From assembly GCF_026626745.1 (NCBI RefSeq), contig NZ_JAPNJW010000001.1, positions 2,650,001-2,714,000 on the forward strand: a stretch of DNA of 64,000 bases. Reading direction: 5' to 3'. The notes under the pieces were generated by a model. The model was given only the letters and a program-made list of their open reading frames with translations, made no database searches and had not been told where the DNA came from. How positions within the stretch are numbered: position 1 is the stretch's first letter; every line of letters starts with the position of its first letter. Positions 37,737 through 46,411 of the stretch are shown here, piece after piece. A program made the position numbers and the translations under genes. The stretch is from Nannocystis sp. RBIL2. Its GTDB lineage: Bacteria > Myxococcota_A > Polyangia > Nannocystales > Nannocystaceae.

Positions 37737-37877
37737 ACAAAGAGACAGCCACGGCACCGGCCTCGACCGCTCGAAGGCCCGCCCACGGCCCGTCCGCGGC
37801 CGATTTCTCAGCGAATCAGTTTTGAAGAAGCAACGCCAGGAGGCGAGCGGTACACCGAGGTCCGAAGAGAGGTGCCC

Positions 37878-38096
37878 ATGAACCGCAACAACTGGATCCG
37901 ACAGACCCACCGCTGGCTGTCCATCGCCTTCACCGTGGCCGTCCTCATCAACATCGCCGCCATGGGCCAGGAACAGCCCGCCATGTGGATCGGCTTCCTG
38001 GCGCTGTTCCCCCTCATCCTGCTCATGCTCAGCGGCCTCTACCTGTTCGCGCTGCCGTACCTCGGCAAGCGGCGCAGCGCGCGATCCATCGGGTGA
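37878..38096 (+). CDS. Small two-helix membrane protein
   Basis: A 72-residue protein starting MNRNNWIRQTHRWLSIAF, with transmembrane helices at about 12-30 (SIAFTVAVLINIAAM) and 38-60 (IGFLALFPLILLMLSGLYLF) and a basic tail. The N-terminal HRW and overall shape recall the membrane segments of PepSY-associated proteins, but no PepSY domain is present. GAGAGG lies 6-7 bases before ATG 37878. Function unknown. Confidence 0.7.
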   Translation: MNRNNWIRQTHRWLSIAFTVAVLINIAAMGQEQPAMWIGFLALFPLILLMLSGLYLFALPYLGKRRSARSIG

Positions 38097-38105
38097 ACAC
38101 GCCCG

Positions 38106-38412
38106 ATGCCCGACGAACAGCGCGTCGACCTCGCACAGCCGGTCGAACTCGCAGCCCCCGGGCTCTCGCTCGTGGCTCGGTCCGGTGCCGATTCAGGCAC
38201 CGCCTGCCGCGAGCCGCCGACCTGCCGTTTTACCGCCTTGCCGCTCCCGGCGATGCAGGCCTCGGTGAAGCGCGTGTTCGAGGCCGTGGCCGCCGACCTC
38301 GAGAGCGACATCCCGCAGACCTACCCCGCCCTCCTCTCGCCGCTCGACATCCTGCGGACCTCGATGGGCGTCGCGGTCACCGAAATCACCGCCGGCATGC
38401 ACTTTCTAGCGA
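38106..38412 (+). other. Possible gene remnant before the tandem array
   Basis: This plus-strand stretch reads as a plausible protein from about 38250 (VKRVFEAVAADLESDIPQTY, then LSPLDILRTSMGV) but has no stop. It runs straight into the antisense of the repeat array beyond 38412, where the translation becomes meaningless. I infer a gene fragment truncated by rearrangement. It could also be a chance ORF. Confidence 0.25.
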
Positions 38413-38423
38413 TCAGGTCGGCA

Positions 38424-38686
38424 CGTCGATCGTCGCGGCGATCGCTAACGTCCCGAGACTCCCGCGCGCGTCGCCTCGCAGCGTCAGTGTGCGCTGCGGC
38501 GATGGAGTCGCGTCGATCGTGGCGGCTACATCAAACGCCCCGAGATCGCCGCGCGCATCGTCTCGCAGCGTCAGTGTGCGCGCTGCGGCGTCGCGGTCGC
38601 GTCGATCGTCGCGGCCATATCAAACGCCCCGAGATCGCCGCGCGCGTCGTCTCGCAGCGTCAGCGTGCGCGCGGCGATGTCGATCG
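38424..38686. repeat. Three tandem 87/89-bp copies at a gene's 3' end
   Basis: Copies begin at 38424, 38511 and 38600 (spacings 87 and 89). On the minus strand each encodes a 29-residue block around TLTLRDDARGDLGAFDMAA. The middle copy carries two extra bases (GC) near 38577, which shifts the frame and creates the stop at 38571. Confidence 0.85.
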
Positions 38687-39533
38687 CTATCGACGGGTCG
38701 CCGTCGCGGGCGGTCGTCATCGCCTCGCCGCCGGCCAGCGACGCGCCGGTGCCCGTGCACGGGAAGTGACCGCCCGCGTACACCGCATGGCCCTCGCACT
38801 GCACGTTCGCCTCGCAATTGCCGTCGCCCGGCGCCACGCTGACCGTGCAGCGCGATCCGGTCGCCACGCCCGCGAGCCCCGACGCGCTCGTCACGGTCGC
38901 GGTCCACGACTGCATCCGCTCGATCAGCGCCAGCTCGTCGCACGCCCGCTCCACCCGGTGGCGCTCCGACGGGTCGCGGAACCTCTCCGCCTGCGCGCAG
39001 ACCCCCGCGAGCAGCGAGCGCGCGAACGCGGGTTCGGCCGGGCCGCCCGCGCCCGCCACGAGCATGCGGCCGAGGTACGCGCACGAGAGGGCCTCGCCGC
39101 CCCGGCACGCCCGCACGTAGAGCGCCCGAGCCCGCGGCCGATCGAGCGGCACCTCGTGGCTGGGACCGCCGGTGCGGTAGGTGAGCGCCAGAGTCGAGCA
39201 GGCCCACAGATCGCCGAGGTTGTCGCACTGGTCGGTGCACCCCGCGATCCCGGCTCCGCCGTAGCGGCAATAGAACTTCCCGGGCTCTGCGGGATCCATC
39301 TGCACCGGGCCGCGAGCGGGGAACTCGATCGTCGGGATCGCGAACGGCACCTCCGCCCGCGCCTCGCCCGGCGCCTCGCTCACCGCCGCCCGCGCCTCTC
39401 CCGGCGCGTCACTCACCACCGCAGACGCGACGGCCTTTGCCTCGCCGGCTCGCGGGAGGTCGGCTTCGGGGGCCGGCGCGGAGCAACCGGCGAGGCAGAG
39501 CGTTGCGAGCCAGAGCGCGTGACATCGAGGCAT
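38571..39533 (-). CDS. Sel1-like lipoprotein with unstable 3' end
   Basis: A 320-residue protein. MPRCHALWLATLCLAGCSAP is a lipoprotein signal (lipobox LAGC). A linker with two DAPGEARA-type repeats follows. Then comes a Cys-rich region with Sel1/TPR-like helices (CDNLGDLWACSTLALTYRTG; ARALYVRACRGGEALSCAYL). The C-terminal domain is beta-rich (GSRCTVSVAPGDGNCEANVQ). The last block belongs to an 87-bp tandem array. Without a 2-nt insertion the frame would continue through two more blocks to a stop at 38413-38415, adding roughly 50 residues. Divergent from the GNAT gene. Function unknown; Sel1 repeats usually mediate protein contacts. Confidence 0.8.
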   Translation of the reverse strand: MPRCHALWLATLCLAGCSAPAPEADLPRAGEAKAVASAVVSDAPGEARAAVSEAPGEARAEVPFAIPTIEFPARGPVQMDPAEPGKFYCRYGGAGIAGCTDQCDNLGDLWACSTLALTYRTGGPSHEVPLDRPRARALYVRACRGGEALSCAYLGRMLVAGAGGPAEPAFARSLLAGVCAQAERFRDPSERHRVERACDELALIERMQSWTATVTSASGLAGVATGSRCTVSVAPGDGNCEANVQCEGHAVYAGGHFPCTGTGASLAGGEAMTTARDGDPSIAIDIAARTLTLRDDARGDLGAFDMAATIDATATPQRAH

Positions 39534-39629
39534 CCGCCGCGAGGGTACCCGACCCTCCTGCGCAGTCGATGACGATGAGAGCCGACCGAGCAGCTACGCC
39601 ACGTGACCCTCGCGTGGTAAACAACCGTC

Positions 39630-40148
39630 ATGGCTTCGGACGCACTTACGATTCGAAACGCCCGGCCGGAGGACGCTCCGGAGCTCGCGGCGGCCGAGCG
39701 CGCGATCGCGCGCGTGCCGGGGAGGCTCGCCCCGAGGCCCGAGGAGATCGACGACGCCAACATTTTAAAAATGATCGTCGACCTCGGAGCGCACGACTGC
39801 GGCATCTACCTCGTCGCGGAACGCGGAGGCGCGATCGTCGGTCAAGCGCTCCTGGAGCCGCTCTCGCTCGCCGTGACGGCGCACGTCGTCCGCGTGACGC
39901 TCGCAGTCCACGAAGGCCATCAGGGCCAGGGCGTCGGAAGGGCCCTCATGAACGAGCTGCTGCGCTGGGCGCGGGCGAACCCGCGGGTCGAAAAGGTCGA
40001 GCTCCAGGTGCGCTCGGTCAACGCTCGCGCGATCGGGCTGTACCGATCGCTCGGCTTCGTCGAAGAGGGACGCAAGACCCGGCGCTTGAAGATCGGCCCG
40101 AACGCGTACTTCGACGACATTTACATGGCGCTGTGGGTCGGTCCGTAG
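39630..40148 (+). CDS. GNAT-family N-acetyltransferase
   Basis: A 172-residue protein with the acetyl-CoA binding motif A (VTLAVHEGHQGQGVGRALMN, containing Q-x-x-G-x-G-x-A) and motif B (NARAIGLYRSLGFVEEGRK). The closing segment FDDIYMALWVG is typical of the RimI/PhnO-like branch. It transfers an acetyl group to an unknown amine. Start ATG 39630 immediately precedes the fold (ALTIRNARPED). Its end at 40148 lies just before the truncated IgGFc-type gene. Confidence 0.9.
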   Translation: MASDALTIRNARPEDAPELAAAERAIARVPGRLAPRPEEIDDANILKMIVDLGAHDCGIYLVAERGGAIVGQALLEPLSLAVTAHVVRVTLAVHEGHQGQGVGRALMNELLRWARANPRVEKVELQVRSVNARAIGLYRSLGFVEEGRKTRRLKIGPNAYFDDIYMALWVGP

Positions 40149-40188
40149 CGCCGCGACCTCGCAACGACGCCGCGCTGTCACCCCTTCC

Positions 40189-41862
40189 ATTCGCAAGACA
40201 CCGCGATCGCCTCCGCCTGACGCAGGCGACTCCGACGCCGTCCCGCCCGTCTGCCCTGAGGGCGCGATCGTCTGCGAGGGCGACACCAAGAAGGTGTGCG
40301 ACGGCATGGGCGGCTTCTCCGAGCAGACCCCCTGCGACGACGTCTGTGTCGACGGCCTCGGCTGCCTCCTGTGCAATCCGGGCGAGGGCATGTGCAACGG
40401 CGACGTCGCCCACGTCTGCAACGACGCCGGCGACGGTTATGTCGACACCTACTGCGACGGCGTCCAGGGCGTGACGTGCGACCCGGACCTCGGCCACTGC
40501 GTCGGCGCCTGCGCCCCCGCCAACCTCGGCACCTCGTACATCGGTTGCGACTACTACCCCACGGTGACCACCACCCGGGTCGAGCAGACCTATCATTTCG
40601 CCGTCGTCGTCTCCAACACCACCGACGAGACCGCCCACGTCACCATCACCCGCGGGGCGACGAGCGTCGTCGAGGACGACGTCCCGAGCCAGAGCGTCAA
40701 GGTGATCACCCTCCCGTGGGTCACCGAGCTGCGCGACGGCGGTGACAGCAGGATCGTCGCCGACGGCGCCTATCGGGTGCGCTCGACCCAGCCGATCACC
40801 CTTTATCAGTACAGCCCGCTCGAGTACGTCATCGACGACGAGTATTCGATGGCCAACGACGCCTCGCTGCTGGTGCCGGTCAATGTCTGGAGCGCGGACT
40901 ACTGGGTGGCGATCCGCAACACCCATGTCTGGCAGCCCGGCGCTTACGCCGTGGTCGCCAGTCAGGACGGCACCAAGGTGACGGTGACCCCGTCGGCGAC
41001 CGGCAAGATCGTCGCCGCCGGCGCCGGGATCGCCGCCGACGGGACCGGCGTCGTCATGCTCGACGAGGGCGACGTCCTGCAGGTCTTCTCGAGAGACGGC
41101 GGCGGCGAGCCCGCCATGCCCGACATCTCCGACCTCACCGGCACCCACGTCACCGCCGACAAGCCGATCCAGGTGATCGCCGCCCACTACTGCACCTACA
41201 TCCCGTGGAACGTCGAGGCCTGCGACCACCTCGAGGAGTCGATGCTCCCCTACGAGAGCCTCGCCAGGGAGTATCTCGTCACCACCCCGCTCGTGAAGCC
41301 GAAAGATCAGGACCCGTTCACCAAGGCGCGCATGGTCCGGGTCATCGCCACCGAGGCGGCGACCACCATCAGCTACGAGCCGCCCCAGGACGGCGCGCCG
41401 ACGACTCTCGCCAACCCCGGCGATTACTTCGAGATCGCGGCCACCGACAAGGACTTCATGATCACCGCCAGCGCCAAGGTCGTCGTCGCCGAGTACATGC
41501 AAGGCCAGCAGGCGGGCGGCGACACCGGCGACCCGGCGATGACGATCGCCGTGCCGCTCAAGCAGTACCGCACCGACTACCTGTTCCACGCCCCGACCAA
41601 CTACGAGAGCTCGTTCGTCAACGTCACCGCGCCGATGGGCGCGAGCATCACCCTCGACGGCATGCCCCTGCCCGCGCCGACCCCGATCGGCAACACCGGC
41701 TACGGCGTCGCTCGCGTCCAGCTCTCGAACGCCGGCGACGGCACGCACGCGCTGGCCGGCGACCAGAAGTTCGGCATCCAGGTCTACGGCTACGGGCAGT
41801 ACACGAGTTATTGGTACCCCGGCGGCGCCGACCTCAAGTTCATCCCGAACATCCCGGAGTAG
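40189..41862 (+). pseudogene. 5'-truncated IgGFc-binding-type gene
   Basis: Coding-like sequence in one frame runs from about 40190 (PPPDAGDSDAVPPVC) through a Cys-rich knot (VCDGMGGFSEQTPCDD; CLLCNPGEGMCNGD) into an IgGFc-binding-type beta domain (FAVVVSNTTDETAHV; THVTADKPIQVIAAHY) ending at 41862. The intact relative at 14451 begins with a lipoprotein signal and Thr-rich linker; here neither is present. The first standard starts are GTG 40294 or ATG 40306, inside the Cys knot. No frame between the GNAT stop and 40190 supplies a signal peptide. I infer loss of the 5' end. Expression of a non-exported product remains possible. Confidence 0.65.
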
Positions 41863-41984
41863 CCTCCGGGTCGCCTACGTACGCACCCTCCGGCCCAGCA
41901 CCGGCGCGCGAGCTCTCGCGCGTCCGACGGGAAAATGGTCGGACGCGCCGGCGCTGCGGCATCGGTTGTATCCTCCGCCGACAC

Positions 41985-43049
41985 ATGGCACGCAGGTTCG
42001 AGATGGAAGAAGGCGGCTCCCGCAAGTTCTGGGAGATCGCGATCGAGGGTCACTCCGTGACGGTCCGTTACGGGCGCATCGGCACCGACGGGCAGACCAA
42101 GGTGAAGCAGCACGGGACGCCGGAGGAGGCCGCCAAGGACGCCGCCAAGCTCGTCGCAGAGAAGACCAAGAAGGGCTACGTGGAGGCCGCTGGCGCCGGC
42201 GCGAGCGCCCCCGAGGCACCCCAGCCCGCGAGCACGCCCGAGGCACCCCGGCCCGCGAGCGCCCCCGAGGCCGCTGCACCGCCCACCGCTCCCGCGAAGC
42301 CCGCGGGGCCGCAGTTCGGGCGGCTCTACAACGCCGACGGCTACGACGAGGTCACGTGGGTGTGCACCAGCACCGATCGCCGGCGGCGCGTCGACCCCGA
42401 CGCCGGCAGCACCATCGCCGCGCTCGTTCGCGGCTGGCGCATCGAGGTGCGCTCGCGCGAGGAGGCCGAGGCGCTGCTCGCTCGCGTCGCCGCGCTGCCG
42501 GGCCAGCCGCCGCGCGAGCCCGCCGCGCTGCTGGCCTACACCGGCTGGGAGATCTCGGAGGCCCACCCGCGCTCGGTCGTCGTCGGAGCGATCCTCGCGG
42601 CGCGCGGCTCGGACGTCGGCCCCGACGACGCGTTCGCCGGCGCGAAGGGCCCGAGCGGCGCCCCTCCCGAGGTCGTGCAGGCGCGCGAGGCCTGGGCCGA
42701 CGGCTGGATCCGCGAGGCCTTCGCGGGCTTCTCGGCCGAGACCGAGGCGCCGCCTGCGACCTACTTCGTCGCCGCCGGCGACATGGGCGACGCGTACCTC
42801 GTGCTCGGCCGGATCGGCGCGAAGGTGGCGGGCCTCCCGTTCTCGCGGCGCACCGCCGACGCCAACGGCAAAAAACACTCCGATGGCATCGCCGGCATCC
42901 TCCTCGCGCACGCCGCATGGGACGAGGCAGCGTGCGTCGCCGTCGACCTCTCCGAGGCCGCGCTGGCCGCCAATCTGGCGAAGGTGACGGGCGCGGCGAT
43001 CGCCAAGCCGCTCGTCGTGATCGCCCCGCACTACGACTCGCGCTCCTGA
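41985..43049 (+). CDS. WGR-domain protein
   Basis: A 354-residue protein. Residues 1-70 are a WGR domain (KFWEIAIEGHSVTVRYGRIG, then GTDGQTKVKQHGTPEEA), a module best known from PARP enzymes and bacterial MolR-type proteins, where it can bind DNA ends or proteins. An Ala/Pro/Glu repeat linker (SAPEAPQPASTPEAPRPAS) spans about 72-105. The C-terminal 245 residues form an unrecognised alpha/beta domain, with EVTWVCTSTDRRRRV and YFVAAGDMGDAYLVLGRIG. Start ATG 41985 leads directly into the WGR fold. Monocistronic. Confidence 0.85.
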   Translation: MARRFEMEEGGSRKFWEIAIEGHSVTVRYGRIGTDGQTKVKQHGTPEEAAKDAAKLVAEKTKKGYVEAAGAGASAPEAPQPASTPEAPRPASAPEAAAPPTAPAKPAGPQFGRLYNADGYDEVTWVCTSTDRRRRVDPDAGSTIAALVRGWRIEVRSREEAEALLARVAALPGQPPREPAALLAYTGWEISEAHPRSVVVGAILAARGSDVGPDDAFAGAKGPSGAPPEVVQAREAWADGWIREAFAGFSAETEAPPATYFVAAGDMGDAYLVLGRIGAKVAGLPFSRRTADANGKKHSDGIAGILLAHAAWDEAACVAVDLSEAALAANLAKVTGAAIAKPLVVIAPHYDSRS

Positions 43050-43363
43050 GCCGCGGAAGTCCGAGCGCGTGCTCCCGCGTCGGGGCACGCGCTCGCACGA
43101 CGACGAAGGCCGACCTTCGAGGGCTCCGCGGCGAGCATTGCGAGACCGGCTCGAACGTCCGGACGCTGTGCTCGTCGCTGCGAGGGCCACGGTCCGCGGC
43201 ATGCCAGCGCACGCAGTGAACGACGTCGATCCGTCACCGACGTGGATTCATCCCCGCTCTCCTGCAGAGCCCGCTCCGCGGGGCGAGGCCGATTTTTTTG
43301 CCTGGCTCGCGCGACATCGGTTCGGGGCGCCTGTCATGCCGTTGGAGGCTCGCCGACGCGACC

Positions 43364-43822
43364 ATGAAACCAAGCATCACGACACGAACACGGATCGCTG
43401 CAGGATCGCTGTGGACCCTGACCCTCGTCGCTTGCGACGACCCGGACGCGTGGGCCACAGCCGACGAAGCGGCGGTCCTCGACGCCGAGGAAGCGGAGCT
43501 GCAGGACGGGCCCATGGACGCCGAGGAGGAGCTCCACGAGCTCTGTGAACTCGCGCGCCTCCCCGCCGAGGAGTCACCCGTCGCGGACGAGCTCGCCGCC
43601 GACACGCCCGAGGCCAAGGGCGAGTGCAGCTACGGCGAATGGGATTGGGTGTACGTCAGCAAGCCGTGCGGGAGCTGCTGGCACACCCAGATCGACAAGC
43701 CGGGCTGGAGGCACGAGATGTACCGCCGCTTCTGCTATCGCGCCCCGAGCCCGCCCTCGTGCGGCTGCGAACCCGACGAGCTGTACACGTGGTCCTGTAA
43801 CGGCGCCGGTGTCTGCCAGTAG
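43364..43822 (+). CDS. 8-Cys lipoprotein, tandem copy 1
   Basis: A 152-residue protein with lipoprotein signal ending TLVAC, an acidic propeptide-like region (residues 25-85, rich in Asp/Glu/Ala), then a compact domain with eight cysteines. It shares with the next gene the blocks KG(E/V)CS-GEW and YRRFCYRAPSPPSCGCE. Likely a surface-anchored disulfide-rich domain. Family not recognised. ATG 43364 sits at the signal; a GGAGG occurs 15 bases upstream, which is far. Eleven bases separate it from copy 2. Confidence 0.7.
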   Translation: MKPSITTRTRIAAGSLWTLTLVACDDPDAWATADEAAVLDAEEAELQDGPMDAEEELHELCELARLPAEESPVADELAADTPEAKGECSYGEWDWVYVSKPCGSCWHTQIDKPGWRHEMYRRFCYRAPSPPSCGCEPDELYTWSCNGAGVCQ

Positions 43823-43833
43823 GAGCGATCGCC

Positions 43834-44256
43834 ATGAACATTCGAATCTCGACCTGTCTCCTGACCTGGGCCCTGTGCGCCCCCGCGTGCGACGAGGCGG
43901 AAGAGGCGTCCTGGCGCGACGCCGCCGCCCTCGCCGAGGCGCCGCCCGAGTCCGCTCCACCGCTCGACCTCTGCGCCGGCCTGTCGGACGAATCCACCGC
44001 GAGCGAGCTCGTCCCGCCGCACCTCACGGAGTTCACCGACGCGCCGCCCGCCGCCAAGGGCGTCTGCTCGACCGGCGAGTGGAGGACCACGACCGTGGGC
44101 TCCGGCTGCGACAGCTGCCCGTTCCAGCCGGGCGTCCCGGGCGAGAAGCTGACGCTCTATCGCCGCTGGTGCTACACGGCCCCGAGCCCGCCGTCGTGCG
44201 GCTGCGAGGAATGGGAGTACCAGTTCTACAGCTGCTACAAATGCACCCTGCCATGA
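43834..44256 (+). CDS. 8-Cys lipoprotein, tandem copy 2
   Basis: The 140-residue paralog of the gene at 43364: signal with lipobox APAC, acidic middle region, and an 8-Cys domain with YRRWCYTAPSPPSCGCEEWE. The cysteine pattern of the two copies is the same in number and almost in spacing. AGGAG lies just upstream of ATG 43834. Co-transcribed with copy 1. Function unknown. The very conserved APSPPSCGCE block against a diverged remainder suggests structural constraint on the Cys core. Confidence 0.75.
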   Translation: MNIRISTCLLTWALCAPACDEAEEASWRDAAALAEAPPESAPPLDLCAGLSDESTASELVPPHLTEFTDAPPAAKGVCSTGEWRTTTVGSGCDSCPFQPGVPGEKLTLYRRWCYTAPSPPSCGCEEWEYQFYSCYKCTLP

Positions 44257-44296
44257 GTCGCCACAGCGCGTGACCCGGGCCCATCGACACGGCGCT

Positions 44297-44626
44297 CTAC
44301 GCGGGCGCCGACGTCGGCGGAAGCGAGAATTCCGCCAGGATCTCCGTGTGCAGCACCGCCGGCTCGAAGTGGGCCGCCCGCACCGCCCGGTAGCGCTCGT
44401 CGGCGAAGAAGCGCTCCTTCGCCGCGCGGTCGGGGAACACCAGAGTGAAGACGCGGTTGCTGCGAGCATCGGCGCCGCGCAGCGCCTCGGCCACCACGAA
44501 GTCGTGGCGGAACGCGCCGCCGTGCGCCGCGAGGATCGGCGCCATCGCCTCCCGGTAGCGCGCGTATGCGGCCGGGTCCGCGACCACGAGCGCCACCAGC
44601 ATCGCGTGCCCGCCCTCAGCGGCCAT
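44297..44626 (-). CDS. DUF1330-like protein
   Basis: A 109-residue protein with the alpha/beta-barrel-like pattern of the DUF1330/dimeric ferredoxin-like group: ADPAAYARYREAMAPILAAHGG, VVAEALRG, VFTLVFPDRAAKERFFADERY. These small proteins are often linked with oxidoreductases; the biochemical role is unclear. ATG 44626 overlaps the end of the SDR gene by 11 bases, and ATG 44602 is an alternative. Second gene of the SDR operon under likely LysR control. Confidence 0.8.
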   Translation of the reverse strand: MAAEGGHAMLVALVVADPAAYARYREAMAPILAAHGGAFRHDFVVAEALRGADARSNRVFTLVFPDRAAKERFFADERYRAVRAAHFEPAVLHTEILAEFSLPPTSAPA

Positions 44627-45347
44627 GCGAGTAGCCCCCGTCGACCTCGAGCGTCACCCCGGTCACGAACCCCGCCCGCGCCAGGAACAGCACCGCATCG
44701 GAAGTGTCGCGGACCTCGCCGACGCGCCCGAGCGGGTGGACCCACGCCAGCGCATCGGCGTCCGAGATCAGCGGCGTGCGAACGATCATCGGCGCCAGAG
44801 TGTTGACGCGGATGTCGTGTTTGGCCAGCTCGGCGGCGAGCGAGACAGTGAGCGCATGGACCCCGCCCTTGCTCGCCATCGCCGCCGACGCCGGCAGCGC
44901 CGCCATCGCCTGCTGCACGAGCGCCGCGCCGACGTTGACGATCGAGCCGCCGCCGGCCGCGATCATCAGCGGCACGATCGCCTGGGTCACCAGGTACGTC
45001 CCCTTCACATTGGTGGTGAAGAAGCGCTCGAGGTCCTCGACCGTGCTCTCGAGGAACGGCCTTGCGCCGAAGACGCCGGCGTTGTTGACCAGCACGTCCG
45101 CGCCGCCGAGGTGCTCGCGGGCCGCCGCTGCCAGGGCGCGCGCGGTGCCGGGGTCGCCGACCTCGCCCGCGACCGTGAAGACCCGCGAACCGCTGCTGTC
45201 GAGCTTCCGCCGCACGTCTTCCAGCTTGTCCGGGTCGCGCGCGTTGAGGACCAGCCGCGAGCCCTCGGCGAGGAAGCGGCGCGCCAGGTCGAGGCCGATG
45301 CCGCTGCTGGCGCCCGTGATGATGACCCGATCGATGCGATTCGCCAT
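44616..45347 (-). CDS. SDR-family oxidoreductase, atypical active site
   Basis: The 243-residue protein has the Rossmann NAD(P) motif TGASSGIG (11-18), NNAG and the SDR C-terminal RVNTLAPMIVRTP. The catalytic YxxxK is changed: the matching site reads SAAMASKGG, with Ala at the Tyr place while Lys is kept. The usual Ser strand reads NVGAALVQQ. So ordinary SDR chemistry is doubtful. ATG 45345-45347 has CAGGAG at 5 bases and is preferred over GTG/ATG further up (ORF opens at 45392). Divergent from a LysR regulator and overlapping the DUF1330 gene. Confidence 0.85.
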   Translation of the reverse strand: MANRIDRVIITGASSGIGLDLARRFLAEGSRLVLNARDPDKLEDVRRKLDSSGSRVFTVAGEVGDPGTARALAAAAREHLGGADVLVNNAGVFGARPFLESTVEDLERFFTTNVKGTYLVTQAIVPLMIAAGGGSIVNVGAALVQQAMAALPASAAMASKGGVHALTVSLAAELAKHDIRVNTLAPMIVRTPLISDADALAWVHPLGRVGEVRDTSDAVLFLARAGFVTGVTLEVDGGYSHGR

Positions 45348-45451
45348 GAACTCCTGAACCTCCGTGGAGACAGTTCTAGGCGAGTTCTCCATGCCAAGAA
45401 AATGGTATGTTTCGATGAACCCGATTACCCTTGGTTCTGGAGTTTCACCGC

Positions 45452-46411
45452 GTGACGTACGACCAACTCCTCGCCTTCCTCGCCGTCGCCGACGCGGGCG
45501 CGTTCACTGCCGCTGCTCGGGCGCTTCACAAGTCGCAGCCGGCGGTGAGCAAGCTGGTGCGCAACCTCGAGGACGAGCTCGGCCTCGAGCTGTTCGATCG
45601 CGGCAGCTACCGCGCCAGCCTCAGCGACGCCGGCCGCCTGTTCCGCGAGCGCGCGGCCGCGGTCATCGAGCAGGTCGAGGCGCTGAAGAGCTTCGCCGGC
45701 CAGCTCGCCGGCGCCGTCGAGCCGATCGTCCGTCTCGCGGTCGAGGCGGTCACGCCGATAGGCTCGCTGATGACGATCCTCCGCGCGGTGGGGGCCCGCT
45801 TCCCGGCCGTGCGCATCGAGCTGGCGACCGAGCGCCTCACCGGCGCCGCCGCCGCGCTGCAAGACGAGCACGCGGACCTCGTCATCGCCACGCGCCTCGG
45901 CGTGTCCGCGGCCCGGGTCGAGAGCGCCTTTTTTAAAAGCGTGCGCATCTTGCCCGTCGCGCGCCGCGACCACCCGCTGGCGATCTGCGGCGTGCCCATC
46001 CCGCCGGCGCTGCTGCGGGCGCACGCGCAGATCGTCCTGCGGGACAGCGCCCAGAGCTCCGAAGCGCCGTCGCTGAACGTGCTGGAAGGGGGTCTGCGCT
46101 GGAGCGTCACCGACGTCACCGCGAAGAAGGACATCATCCTGGCCGGCATGGGCTGGGGAGGGCTGCCGGAGCACGTGGCCGCGCGCGAGCTCGCAGCGGG
46201 CGAGCTCGTGGTGCTCGAGGTGCCCGAGTTCGAGGTCGACAGGATGGAGCTGTTCGTCATGCGGCGACGCGACCGCCCGCACGGCGTCGTGGCGAGCGCG
46301 CTGTGGGACGAGCTGAAGCGCCAGGCCGCGGCGGCGCCGGCGAAGCCGGAGACCCGGCGCGCGCCGGCGGGGCGCGCGAAGACCCGGACGCACGCTCGAC
46401 GACGCAAGTAG
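45452..46411 (+). CDS. LysR-family transcriptional regulator
   Basis: A 319-residue protein with the LysR winged helix at 1-60 (LLAFLAVADAGAFTAAARAL; SQPAVSKLVRNLEDELGLEL) and an effector-binding domain of two alpha/beta lobes (about 90-290). The C-terminal 20 residues are basic. The open frame starts at TTG 45431, but GTG 45452 gives the normal LysR N-terminus MTYDQLLAF. Divergent from the SDR gene across about 100 bp, the classic arrangement in which LysR controls its neighbour. Confidence 0.92.
   Translation: MTYDQLLAFLAVADAGAFTAAARALHKSQPAVSKLVRNLEDELGLELFDRGSYRASLSDAGRLFRERAAAVIEQVEALKSFAGQLAGAVEPIVRLAVEAVTPIGSLMTILRAVGARFPAVRIELATERLTGAAAALQDEHADLVIATRLGVSAARVESAFFKSVRILPVARRDHPLAICGVPIPPALLRAHAQIVLRDSAQSSEAPSLNVLEGGLRWSVTDVTAKKDIILAGMGWGGLPEHVAARELAAGELVVLEVPEFEVDRMELFVMRRRDRPHGVVASALWDELKRQAAAAPAKPETRRAPAGRAKTRTHARRRK

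Noticed and set aside
34406..37786. Very long minus-strand ORF opposite gene C, and a similar plus-strand one at 34126
   Set aside because: Both are GC-driven shadows; gene C has coherent protein-like sequence and a start 7 bp after gene B.
38106..39572. 488-residue plus-strand ORF
   Set aside because: Beyond 38412 it is antisense to the lipoprotein and repeat array; only the first 300 bases could be a remnant.
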